Below, piece by piece: positions 24,625 to 33,219 of a stretch of DNA of 64,000 nucleotides. The stretch is from Sagittula stellata E-37 (GTDB taxonomy: Bacteria > Pseudomonadota > Alphaproteobacteria > Rhodobacterales > Rhodobacteraceae). How positions within the stretch are numbered: the stretch's first letter is position 1; the number at the start of each line of letters is the position of its first letter. Both the position numbers and the translations under genes were made by a program. Under the pieces are notes generated by a model that had not been told where the DNA came from, did no database searches, and worked only from the letters and a program-made list of their open reading frames with translations. The stretch is taken from assembly GCF_039724765.1 (NCBI RefSeq), contig NZ_CP155729.1, positions 2,489,501-2,553,500 on the forward strand, given 5' to 3'.

Positions 24625-26861
24625 TGGCGAAAGACGGATTGAACGAATTCAAGCTGGTCGGCACGCGTCCTGACCGTCCCGACGGTCTCGACAAGGTGAC
24701 GGGCCGGGCGCGCTACGGTGCGGATTTCTCGCTGCCGGGAATGCTGTGGGGCGCTGTCGTGCGCTCGCCGCATGCGCATGCGAAGATCGTGAAGATCGAC
24801 GCCACGAAGGCGCTGGCGATGGAAGGTGTGAAGGCCGTGGTAACGCGCGCCGACTTCCCCGAAGGACTGAGCGGCGAGGACTGGGACCTTCAGGAGAACA
24901 CCATCGCAGGCGAGAAGGCGCTTTACGATGGCCATGCCGTCGCCGCCGTCGCCGCCACGTCGAAGCTGATCGCCGAAGACGCGGCGCGGCTGATCGAAGT
25001 CGAGTACGAAGTCCTGCCGCATGTCATCGACGTTGACGATGCCATGGCCGAGGGCGCGCCGGTGATCCGTGAAGGCGCGGCCGATCCGACCGTACCCGAA
25101 GGGCTCCACCCCAACGTGGTGAAGTACATGGAGTTCGGGCACGGCGACGTGGAGAAGGGCTTTGCCGAGGCCGACATCGTCCGCGAGAAGTCCTACAAGA
25201 CAGAGGCGACTCACCAGGGCTACATCGAACCGCACGCCTGCGTCGGGCAGATGGGGCGCGACGACAAAGGCGAGATGTGGGTCTGCACCCAGGGCCAATG
25301 GTTCATCCGCAAGATGTGCACCGCGGTTCTGGGCGTCGAAGCGTCGCAATTGCGGGTGACACCGTCCGAGATCGGCGGCGGCTTCGGCGGCAAGACCACG
25401 ATCTTCATGGAACCGCTGTCGCTGGCACTGTCGCGCAAGGCGGGCGGGCGTCCGGTCAAGATCGTCATGAGCCGGTCCGAGGTGCTGCGCGCCACGGGTC
25501 CGACAGCGTCGGCAAGCATGGACGTCAAGATCGGCATGAAGAAGGACGGCACCATCACTGGCGCCCGGGCCGAGTTCCGGATGCAGGGCGGCGCCTTTCC
25601 GGGCGCCCCGGTGGACATGGCGCTGTACTGCGCTTTTGCCGGTTACAAGCTGGAGAACGTGCAACACATCGGCTACGACGTGCTGGCCAACCGCCCGAAG
25701 TGTGCGGCCTACCGTGCGCCCGGCTCGCCCATGGGTGCGTTCGCCGTGGAAAGCCTTGTCGACGAGATGGCCGCCGAGCTTGAGCTTGACCCCATCGCCG
25801 TCCGTCAGAAAAACGCGGTCCGGTCCGGTGACAAGGCCTCCTACGGTCCGAAGTTCGGCTCCATCGGCCTTGTCGAGGTCCTCGACGCGCTGAAGGACCA
25901 TCCGAACCTGCAGGCCGAACTAGGCGAGAATCAGGGCCGTGGCTTTGCCGTGGGCTATTGGTTCAATCACAACGGCGAAACCTCGGTCTCCATGGCGATC
26001 GGCGAGGATGGCACCGCGCAGGTCTCTATCGGTACGCCGGACATCGGCGGCAGCCGGGCCTCTGTGTCGCTCATGGTCGCCGAGACGCTCGGCATCCCCT
26101 ACGAGGACGTGCGCGTCAACGTTGTGGAAACCGGCGCGCTTGGCGTGAACGAACCGACCCACGGCAGCCGCGCCACCTTTGCCACGGGCAAGGCCGCGGT
26201 CGAGGCTACGGGCCACGCCATCAAGGAAATGTGCCGCCGCGCCGCCGCCGAATGGGGTATCGACGAGGACGCTGTGGAGTGGGTGGACGGTGCCGCTCAG
26301 CCCGCCGGACCCAATGCCGGCAAGTTCCCCCCGATGACCATCAAGGAAATCGCGGGCAACATGGGCAGCACGGGCGGCCCGATCTCTGGTCACCATGAAT
26401 CGGTGCCTGACGGTGTCGGCGCATCCTTCGGGGCCCATGCCGTCGATCTGGAGGTCGATCCCGAAACCGGGCGCGTGACCATCCTGCGATACCTCGTGGT
26501 GCAGGACGCGGGTCGGGCGATTCACCCGTCCTACGTCGAGGGCCAGTACCAAGGCGGCGCTGCGCAGGGTATCGGCTGGGCATTGAACGAGGAATACGTC
26601 TACGACGACAAGGGCCGTCTGGCGAACCCCATTTTCCTCGACTACCGGGTGCCGGTCGCATCTGACCTGCCGATGATCGACACGGTGATTGTCGAGGTGC
26701 CGAACCCCGGCCATCCGTTCGGTGTGCGCGGTGTTGGCGAGACGGGTATCACCCCGCCGCTGCCAGCCATCGCCAACGCCATCGCGGACGCCGTGGGGGT
26801 GCGGATGACGCATCTCCCGATCAGCCCGCCAAAGCTCCTTGCTGCGCTGAAGTCGCGCTGA
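24624..26861 (+). CDS. Xanthine dehydrogenase family protein, molybdopterin-binding subunit
   Basis: A 745-residue large subunit. It has the molybdopterin-binding IGGGFGGKTT near residue 250, AAYRAPGSPMG near 361 and the catalytic Glu in GVRGVGETGI near 705. The active-site loop is AYRAPG, not the AYRCSFR of form I carbon monoxide dehydrogenase, so this is a hydroxylase of an unknown, probably aromatic or N-heterocyclic, substrate. ATG 24624 follows AGGAGG and shares a base with the previous stop. Confidence 0.93.
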   Translation: MAKDGLNEFKLVGTRPDRPDGLDKVTGRARYGADFSLPGMLWGAVVRSPHAHAKIVKIDATKALAMEGVKAVVTRADFPEGLSGEDWDLQENTIAGEKALYDGHAVAAVAATSKLIAEDAARLIEVEYEVLPHVIDVDDAMAEGAPVIREGAADPTVPEGLHPNVVKYMEFGHGDVEKGFAEADIVREKSYKTEATHQGYIEPHACVGQMGRDDKGEMWVCTQGQWFIRKMCTAVLGVEASQLRVTPSEIGGGFGGKTTIFMEPLSLALSRKAGGRPVKIVMSRSEVLRATGPTASASMDVKIGMKKDGTITGARAEFRMQGGAFPGAPVDMALYCAFAGYKLENVQHIGYDVLANRPKCAAYRAPGSPMGAFAVESLVDEMAAELELDPIAVRQKNAVRSGDKASYGPKFGSIGLVEVLDALKDHPNLQAELGENQGRGFAVGYWFNHNGETSVSMAIGEDGTAQVSIGTPDIGGSRASVSLMVAETLGIPYEDVRVNVVETGALGVNEPTHGSRATFATGKAAVEATGHAIKEMCRRAAAEWGIDEDAVEWVDGAAQPAGPNAGKFPPMTIKEIAGNMGSTGGPISGHHESVPDGVGASFGAHAVDLEVDPETGRVTILRYLVVQDAGRAIHPSYVEGQYQGGAAQGIGWALNEEYVYDDKGRLANPIFLDYRVPVASDLPMIDTVIVEVPNPGHPFGVRGVGETGITPPLPAIANAIADAVGVRMTHLPISPPKLLAALKSR

Positions 26862-27109
26862 TGGCGCAGGTGACGGTCCACCTGTGGTCCGGCCTGCGGC
26901 GCCTGACGGACGGCGCCGAAACGGTCGAGGTCGAGGCCTCGACCGTGGGCGAGGCACTGGATGCGCTGGCGACGGCGCATCCGGGCGTCAAACCTGTACT
27001 GGATGCCGGCGTCTCCGTTGTCATCGACGGCGAGATGACCACGTCACGCCACCAGCAGATCACGCCGGACAACGAGATCTACCTGATGCAAAGACTGAAA
27101 GGCGGCTGA
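26861..27109 (+). CDS. MoaD/ThiS-family small protein
   Basis: An 82-residue beta-grasp protein ending in the LKGG tail typical of MoaD and ThiS sulphur carriers. The ATG overlaps the stop of the molybdenum subunit by one base, so it belongs to the hydroxylase operon. MoaD carries the sulphur for molybdopterin; this copy may serve the dedicated cofactor supply or sulphuration of the neighbouring enzyme. The role is inferred from fold and context. Confidence 0.82.
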   Translation: MAQVTVHLWSGLRRLTDGAETVEVEASTVGEALDALATAHPGVKPVLDAGVSVVIDGEMTTSRHQQITPDNEIYLMQRLKGG

Positions 27110-27597
27110 CTTCGCTCGCCCGGATGCCGGCGGCTGGTGTCCGGATTCTTCTGGAGTGGTCGTCTTGGATGGCGCACATCGCCTGTGGCGGCATGTCTGT
27201 TGCCATCCCGGCATCCCCGCATTGTGCATGCCATGAAATCGACTGGGTAATTGGGGTGCATTCGTGGACCTGAATGGTCCAATTCCGTTCGTGCTTGCTG
27301 GGCACAGCAAAGCGGACTGGTACATGCCCAGAAACATCCGGTTCGAACCTGTAATCTTAAGAAACGCGGTCTCTTCGCTGCGCAATTCCGGCGTCTCATG
27401 CCGTACAATCCGCGTTGCGATGTCTCACGAGTGGCGATGCCGCCTTTGTGACGCCGGGTTTGCAGTCACATGCGTTGCGTCGGAAAAGCCAAAGCAACGG
27501 AAACGGATTGAATAATTATTCGAACCCATTTCGAACGTATTGTGACGCGAAGCCATGTGCCCCGACGCAGGCACGCACCCGGACAGAAGGACACTGG
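27110..27597 (+). other. Intergenic stretch before the broken monooxygenase, no gene recognised
   Basis: About 490 bases with several short open frames, none with a ribosome site or a family I recognise. The last 100 bases become AT-rich (around AATAATTATTCGAACCC) and probably held the promoter of the flavin monooxygenase cluster. Confidence 0.5.
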
Positions 27598-28872
27598 ACG
27601 ACTGTTGAGAGCATCGACACGCTCGTCATCGGCGCGGGACAGGCCGGCGTCGCCATGAGCAAACACCTGTCATGTCACGATATCGCGCATGTCGTTCTCG
27701 AAATGGACCGGATCGCCGAGCGCTAGCGGACAGGCCGCTGGGATTCGCTCGTTGCGAATGGTCCGGCCCGGCATGATCGCTTTCCCGGTATGGCCCTCGA
27801 CGAGGGTGGAGAGGCCTTCGTCCACAAGGACAGCGTGGCCGACTATTTCGAACGTTATACGACACGCATTCAGGCGCCCGTCCCATGCGGGGTCGAGGTG
27901 AGGCGAGTCTCGCGTCTGGAGGGCCGCACGGGATTTCGGTTCGAGACCACACATGGCGTCTACGAAGCGCAGTCCGTCGTCAGCGTGACGGGACCGTTCC
28001 AAGTGCCTGTGATCCCGCCCGTGATCCCCAAACAGACGGCTGTGCAGCAGATCCACTCCGCCGATTACCGAAGTCCTGACGCCCTTCCACAAGGTGCAGT
28101 GCTGGTGGTCGGCGCCGGATCGTCGGGTGTACAGATCGCGGATGAGCTCAACATTGCAGGGCGCAAAGTCTATCTCTCGGTCGGCCCGCACGACCGGCCG
28201 CCGCGCCGCTACCGTGGTCGCGACTTCGTCTGGTGGCTTGGCGTGCTGGGCAAGTGGGACATGGCGGCGCCAGCGCCGGGCACCGATCATGTGACCATCG
28301 CAGTCAGCGGTGCGCGCGGTGGCGAGACCGCCGATTTCCGCAGGCTGGCGCATGACGGGCTGACCCTCGTCGGGCGCACCGAAAGCTGTGAGGACGGCGT
28401 CCTGCGGTTCGCGCCCGATCTGATCCCGAACATCGCGCGCGGCGATGCCAACCTGCTCTCGCTCCTTGACGAGGCCGACGCATACGTGACCGCAAACGGT
28501 CTCGATCTGCCGGAAGAGCCCGAGGCGCGTGTCTTTCCGAATGACCCGGACTGCATGACCAATCCGCTGACCGAGCTGAACCTGTCACAGGCGGGCGTCG
28601 GCACGGTGATCTGGGCGACGGGCTATGCGCTCGACTACAATTGGCTGGACGTGGATGTTCTGGACGACACCGGGAAACCCCGCCATCAGCGCGGTGTTTC
28701 GTCGGTGCGCGGCTTGTATTATGTCGGATTGCCGTGGTTGTCCCGGCGCGGATCGAGCTTCATTTGGGGTGTCTGGCACGACGTGACGCATGTGGCCGAC
28801 CAGATCGCCATTCAGAGCGCCTACGAAACCTATGACGCGCAGGCCGGCGGCCTTGGCGCGGCGGAAGAATGA
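27598..28872 (+). pseudogene. Flavin-containing monooxygenase, broken by an in-frame amber codon
   Basis: The frame encodes a two-Rossmann flavoprotein monooxygenase: FAD motif VIGAGQAGVAMS near 27625, NADPH motif VVGAGSSGVQIADEL near 28105 and the late ATG motif VIWATGYALDYNW. TAG at 27724-27726 interrupts the line ERxRTGRWDSL where relatives carry Trp, so TGG became TAG; the following GPARHDRFPG also has Arg for the usual Trp. No ATG in a natural position is seen at the N-terminus. ATG 27790 could yield only a protein without the FAD motif. Normal partners RidA and DUF1028 follow. Confidence 0.85.
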
Positions 28873-29312
28873 GAAGGACCCGCAAGGTGGCCCATACCCG
28901 CATACGCAAGTTCAACACGCGCGAAACCTACCCGGAGCAGTCTTTGGACAACGATCTGTGTCAGGCTGTCGTGACACGCGGCGGCCGGACCGTCTGGCTG
29001 CGCGGCCAGTGTCCGCAGGACCTCGACACGGCGCAGAACATCGACAGCCACGACCCGGTCGAGCAGACGCACAAGGTCATGCAGAACATCCGCCAGTTGA
29101 TCGAAGAGGCGGGCGGTGAGATGGCGCATCTGGTGAAGGTGGTCGTCTACATCACCGATGTTCGGCATCGCGAAGCCGTCTATCGAACGATGGGCGAATG
29201 CCTGAGGGGTGTCCACCCGGTGTCGACCGGCCTCGTGGTACAGACGCTTGCCCGGCCCGAGTGGCTGGTCGAGATCGACGGCATCGCAGTCATTCCCGAC
29301 GAAGAGGGCTGA
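28869..29312 (+). CDS. RidA family protein
   Basis: A 147-residue YjgF/YER057c/UK114 protein, intact. Relatives deaminate reactive enamine/imine intermediates; this one carries extra N-terminal residues. Features are AVVTRGGRTVWLRGQ, QNIRQLIEEAGGEMAHLVKVVVYITD and GLARPEWLVEID-like C-terminal strand (TLARPEWLVEIDGIAV). The ATG overlaps the monooxygenase stop; a GTG at 28887 preceded by GAAGGA is an alternative start. It lies between two broken genes of the same pathway. Confidence 0.88.
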   Translation: MRRTRKVAHTRIRKFNTRETYPEQSLDNDLCQAVVTRGGRTVWLRGQCPQDLDTAQNIDSHDPVEQTHKVMQNIRQLIEEAGGEMAHLVKVVVYITDVRHREAVYRTMGECLRGVHPVSTGLVVQTLARPEWLVEIDGIAVIPDEEG

Positions 29313-29316
29313 GGTC

Positions 29317-29936
29317 ATGACGTTTTCCCTGGTGGGCCGCTGCGCCGAAACCGGCATGTTCGGTATCGTGATCTCTTCGTCTTCACCGGCCGTTGCGGCG
29401 CGGTGTTCCTATGCCCGGGCGGGCGTTGGAGCGGTGGCCTCTGGCAGCAGCGCGGCAGAGGCCGTCCGGACCGTACGACGGGACGGATCTTTCATGGATT
29501 ACCGGCAAGTTCTGGCCGTGGACGCCAAGGGCGGAACCGCGATCCATTCGGGGTCCCGGGCGCTGGGAATCTGGACGGAGGCTCAGGCGCAAGACGCGGC
29601 GGCATGCGGCAACCTTCTGGCGAACGACGGCATACCGCGCGCGATGGTAGAAGCCTACGCCAATGCGACTGGCCACATCGGCGACAGGCTGATCACCGCG
29701 TGCGCGCCGGACTGGCCGCGGGCGGCGAGGCTGGCCCCGTGCATTCCTCCGGGCTGAAGATCGTCGACACGGTGTCCTGGCCTGTAGCCGATTTGCGTTG
29801 CGACTGGACGGAAGACTGCCCGATCGAAGCCGTCGCTGCCGCGTGGGACGTCTACAAACCGCAGCTAGACGCCTACGTGCAAAGAGCGCTCGACCCGCGC
29901 GAAGCGCCATCTTACGGAGTGCCCGGCGATCAGTGA
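29317..29936 (+). pseudogene. DUF1028 family protein, frameshifted
   Basis: The frame from ATG 29317 encodes the DUF1028 N-terminal nucleophile-like fold (MTFSLVGRCAETGMFGIVISS) up to GHIGDRLITA. It then goes out of frame and stops at 29757. The rest continues in another frame as RAGLAAGGEAGPVHSSGLKI, then VSWPVADLRCDWTEDCPIEA and a normal C-terminus ending at 29936. Loss of one base at about 29700 (GCG-TGC where GCGCTGC is expected) explains it. DUF1028 proteins are commonly encoded with RidA and flavin monooxygenases. Confidence 0.85.
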
Positions 29937-30199
29937 CCTTTGACGGCGCGACCGGAGAGCTTTGGTTTGGACGTGTCATCGATCAGGGAAACTTGTGGGT
30001 TGGGCCGGTCAGTCGGTTTGATCGGCTGGCTTGCCGTTCAGAAGACCGGTATTTATGCCGACAGGTGCGCGGCGCCTGTTGGCGTTGAGGGTTTCTCTCG
30101 CAGCAGAAAGTGGACTGTCCGAGATGTCGTCGCTTAGGTTCAGGACCCATTGATTTGGTTGAGCGAGCGTGATTCACCGTTCGAAAACGAGCGGTGAAC

Positions 30200-30547
30200 A
30201 TGTCTGATCTCTACTGGTTGAGCGATGCGCAGATGGCGCGTCTGGAGCCTTACTTCCCCAAGTCGCACGGCAAGCCCCGGGTTGATGACCGGCGCGTTCT
30301 GAGCGGTATTATCTTTATCAATCGCAATGGATTGCGGTGGCGAGATGCGCCAAGGGAATACGGCCCGCACAAGACACTCTACAACCGCTGGAAGCGGTGG
30401 AGCGATAGAGGCGTCTTCGCCCGGATCATGGCCGGGCTGGCGGGCGAGCATGGTGAGGAGACGACCGTGATGATCGACGCAACTCATCTGAAGGCCCATC
30501 GCACGGCGTCCAGCCTGGGCGTGAAAAAGGGGGGCGTGGACGGCTGA
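30200..30547 (+). CDS. IS5/IS427 transposase, first frame
   Basis: A 115-residue N-terminal half: MSDLYWLSDAQMARLEPYFP, the DUF4096-like region NGLRWRDAPREYGPHKTLYN and the first catalytic Asp in MIDATHLKAHR. ATG 30200 is preferred to the GTG at 30194. The run AAAAAGGGGGG near 30526-30536, just before the stop, is a typical slippery site for -1 frameshifting into the second frame. Confidence 0.88.
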   Translation: MSDLYWLSDAQMARLEPYFPKSHGKPRVDDRRVLSGIIFINRNGLRWRDAPREYGPHKTLYNRWKRWSDRGVFARIMAGLAGEHGEETTVMIDATHLKAHRTASSLGVKKGGVDG

Positions 30548-30567
30548 TTGGCCGGACGAAGGGAGGC

Positions 30568-30957
30568 ATGAACACGAAGTTGCACGCCGTCTGCGACAGC
30601 CATGGCCGGCCCATCGACCTGTTCCTGACTGCCGGCCCCGTCAGCGACTACATCGGGGCGCGTGCGCTGGTCGGCGGGCTGCCAGACGTGAAATGGCTGC
30701 TCGGAGATCGCGGCTACGATGCCGACTGGTTCAGAGAAGCCTTGCAAGACAAGAAGATACGCCCTTGCATCCCGGGCCGGACGAAACGGAAGACGCCCGT
30801 CCCGTACGACAAGCGCAGGTACAAGCGTCGCAACCGGATCGAGATCATGTTCGGCAGGCTCAAGGATTGGAGACGGGTGGCGACCCGTTATGACCGATGC
30901 CCAAAGACCTTCTTCTCAGCGATCGCACTCGCTGCGACCGTGATCTTCTGGCTTTGA
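30568..30957 (+). CDS. IS5/IS427 transposase, second frame
   Basis: Encodes the C-terminal half of the DDE transposase, with the second Asp in GDRGYDADWF and the Glu-containing RNRIEIMFGRLKDWRR followed by TRYDRCPKTF. The frame is open upstream to about 30535, so a fused protein is made by -1 slippage; the internal ATG at 30568 may not be used alone. Confidence 0.85.
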   Translation: MNTKLHAVCDSHGRPIDLFLTAGPVSDYIGARALVGGLPDVKWLLGDRGYDADWFREALQDKKIRPCIPGRTKRKTPVPYDKRRYKRRNRIEIMFGRLKDWRRVATRYDRCPKTFFSAIALAATVIFWL

Positions 30958-31027
30958 GAGAGAACGAGTCCTGACCCTAGGCGACGGACGGCGCGTGCAT
31001 TTGGGTCTCGGCAAGGACGTCTGTTTT

Positions 31028-31963
31028 TCAAGCCATTGGCGGCGGCGCGTCCATGCCCGGTACATGGTCGTCTGCGAACAACGCACGGCAATGCGCACGG
31101 AATGTCGAGACCAGCCGGGTCGGCTGGCGCCGGGCGATCCGCAGCAAGCCGATCCGCATCGGCTGCGGGTCCCCCTCGATGCGCAGCAGAGAGACGTCGT
31201 GCCCGTCCATTGCCCGTGTGGATCGCGGGCGCACGTTTGCAATGGCATAGCCGAAGTCGTTGGCCACCAGCGTCCGGATCACGTCGGCATGCGGAATGCG
31301 CGCCACGATGCGCGGGGTCAAACCCTCGCGCGCAAACAGTCCCATGAAATAATCGCGCGACAGTGGCAGGTCCAAAAGGATGAGCCCGTGACCGGAGAGG
31401 TCCTCCAGACTGACCGACGGCCGATCTGCCAAGGCATGGCTCTGCGCCACCATGGCGTAGGGGGGCAGTTCGGCCAACGGCTCGAATTCGAACTCGTCAG
31501 GGACCATCAGGTCATAGCCGAGGGCCACGTCCAGTTCCGCGCTCTCCAGCCTGTTCAACAGGGTTTCCTGGTCTGCCACGCCTGGCAGCACCTGGGTGCC
31601 CGGATAGCGAGCGGTGAATTTCTGCGACACCTCTGGCAGGATCATCGGCGCCAGCGTCACGAGGCATCCGAGCGCCAGCGTCCCGCGCACGGTTTCGGTG
31701 GCTTCCGATGCGGTCTCGTAAAGCCGGTTCGCCTTGTCCAGAAGGAGCTTTGCTTCCGCCAGCACCTGCCGCCCGACCGGCGTGAGAGACAGTCCCTGCG
31801 CGTGCCTGCGCAGGAAAAGCTGCGCGCCCAGTTCACGTTCGAGTTGGGAAATGGCGGTGGAGATCGACGGCTGCGAAATGTTTATCCGTTCGGACGCCAG
31901 TTTTATCGACCCGGATTCGGCGGCGGCGATGAAATACTCGATCTGACGGAAGGTGAACCTCAT
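31028..31963 (-). CDS. LysR-family transcriptional regulator
   Basis: A 311-residue regulator with an N-terminal HTH (FRQIEYFIAAAESGSIKLAS, then SQPSISTAISQLERELG) and a LysR substrate-binding domain. The frame is open to 32014, but ATG 31963 follows ACCGGAGGCACG and gives the usual N-terminus. It is downstream of the TctE-like sensor and periplasmic protein genes on the same strand, so it may help control the tricarboxylate-type transporter region. Target unknown. Confidence 0.88.
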   Translation of the reverse strand: MRFTFRQIEYFIAAAESGSIKLASERINISQPSISTAISQLERELGAQLFLRRHAQGLSLTPVGRQVLAEAKLLLDKANRLYETASEATETVRGTLALGCLVTLAPMILPEVSQKFTARYPGTQVLPGVADQETLLNRLESAELDVALGYDLMVPDEFEFEPLAELPPYAMVAQSHALADRPSVSLEDLSGHGLILLDLPLSRDYFMGLFAREGLTPRIVARIPHADVIRTLVANDFGYAIANVRPRSTRAMDGHDVSLLRIEGDPQPMRIGLLRIARRQPTRLVSTFRAHCRALFADDHVPGMDAPPPMA

Positions 31964-32130
31964 CGTGCCTCCGGTGGCGTGTCCCGCATGGCGCGGCGCG
32001 GTCGTGTCGGACATCTGTTAGGCTGTGGCCCGATGCAATGTCACCCCGAATGTGGACAGGCTTGCAGTCCCGACCTTGCATCGGGATGATCGTCGCGCGA
32101 CCGATACGCGCCCCATGGCTGCGGTCGCGG

Positions 32131-33219
32131 TCATTCCGGCGGGACTTCGGCGGCGCCGTTCTCATTCGGGAAGGTCGACCGCCAGAGGGCGACGAATTCC
32201 CGCCGCTTGTGCTGGTCGAGACCGACCAGCAACGATGGCGTAAGCGCGATGGGCCGGAGGCTGGTTTCCGGCGTTTCCAGCAGGCGCAGCGCCTCGGGGT
32301 CTTCCTGGTCGGTCTGCGCAATCAGATGTTCCGAACGCAAGGACGCGCGACCGGAAGCGGACAGCAGGAAATCCAGGAACGCCCCGGCCAACTCCGGCTC
32401 GTTGGCGCGCCGGGGGATCAATGCGGCACGGGACAGGACCAGCGTGTAGTCGTCTGGCGCAACAGCGACGATGTCCGGGTTTTCCTCCGCCCGGGCCATC
32501 GCGTACGAGCCAAGGACATTATAGGCGATCAAGTAGGTGCCGTTTGCCACACCGTCGATCAGCTCGGCCGAGCAGCAGGTCGCTATGGCCCCACTGCGTC
32601 CGAAGGCCTCGATCAGGCTGCCGAACGTCGTCGCCTGCTGCGCGTCGGCGAAGGCGAAAAGATACCCCAACCCCGAGGCCTCGATGTCGTAGGTGGCGAC
32701 CCGTCCACGAAACCTGCTGTCTTCCGGCCGCAAGAGGTCGATCAGGTCGAACCGCGAACGCGGCACCTCGGACCCGCTGAGCAGACGCTTGTTGTAGACG
32801 ATCACGGCAAGTTCTCGGGTGATGCCGAAGACCTCGTCACGCCAGTTGGCGACCTGGGGAAGGCGGGCCGTCGCGGTCGAGCGGTGCGCCGTGGCACAGC
32901 CGTCATTGGCAAGCTTGACCTGGAGATCGACGGCAGAGCTGATCACCATGTCGGCGGCTTGTGCGCCCTTTTGGCATTCCGCCCGGGTTATCTCGTACAA
33001 ATCGTTGGAGCCCCATTGCTCATAAAGTATCCGCGGGCTGCCCGGGCGCGACGCGAAAAGGTTCAACACCGCCTCGAAGCGGGCGATATCGGTTGTGCCA
33101 CGCACCAGAAGATCGCGCGTCGCTTCGATGGGGCCATACGACTTGACGGCTTCGGGCACCGGCTGGGCGGTCGCCCCGCCAGCGAGCAACATGGTAAACG
33201 CCAGACCTAGCAGCCTCAT
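32131..33219 (-). CDS. Periplasmic extracellular solute-binding protein, two-component associated
   Basis: A 362-residue protein with a Sec signal peptide (MRLLGLAFTMLLAGGATAQ). It reads as a type II periplasmic binding protein of the iron/molybdate-like class (NKRLLSGSEVPRSRFDLIDL, SGLGYLFAFADAQ, AYNVLGSYAMA, FLDFLLS). Its ATG overlaps the stop of the histidine kinase gene, so it is co-produced with the sensor. No permease or ATPase accompanies it; it may act as an accessory ligand-sensing protein for the kinase. Confidence 0.78.
   Translation of the reverse strand: MRLLGLAFTMLLAGGATAQPVPEAVKSYGPIEATRDLLVRGTTDIARFEAVLNLFASRPGSPRILYEQWGSNDLYEITRAECQKGAQAADMVISSAVDLQVKLANDGCATAHRSTATARLPQVANWRDEVFGITRELAVIVYNKRLLSGSEVPRSRFDLIDLLRPEDSRFRGRVATYDIEASGLGYLFAFADAQQATTFGSLIEAFGRSGAIATCCSAELIDGVANGTYLIAYNVLGSYAMARAEENPDIVAVAPDDYTLVLSRAALIPRRANEPELAGAFLDFLLSASGRASLRSEHLIAQTDQEDPEALRLLETPETSLRPIALTPSLLVGLDQHKRREFVALWRSTFPNENGAAEVPPE

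Larger units (their letters stand above)
30137..30977 (+). mobile_element. IS5-family (IS427 group) insertion sequence, copy 1
   Basis: About 841 bp between TA dinucleotides at 30135-30136 and 30978-30979. The ends are inverted repeats: GGTTCAGGACCC on the left and, reading inward from the right, GGGTCAGGACTC. Two overlapping frames encode the transposase. The same element recurs 17,981 bp downstream in the same orientation with no difference that I could see. Confidence 0.9.

Noticed and set aside
24624..26861. Aerobic carbon monoxide dehydrogenase (coxL)
   Set aside because: The active-site loop is AYRAPG, without the AYRCSFR motif of form I enzymes.
30135..30979. Three-base target duplication for IS427 copy 1
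   Set aside because: Flanks are TTA and CTA; only TA agrees, so a 3-bp duplication is not supported for this copy.
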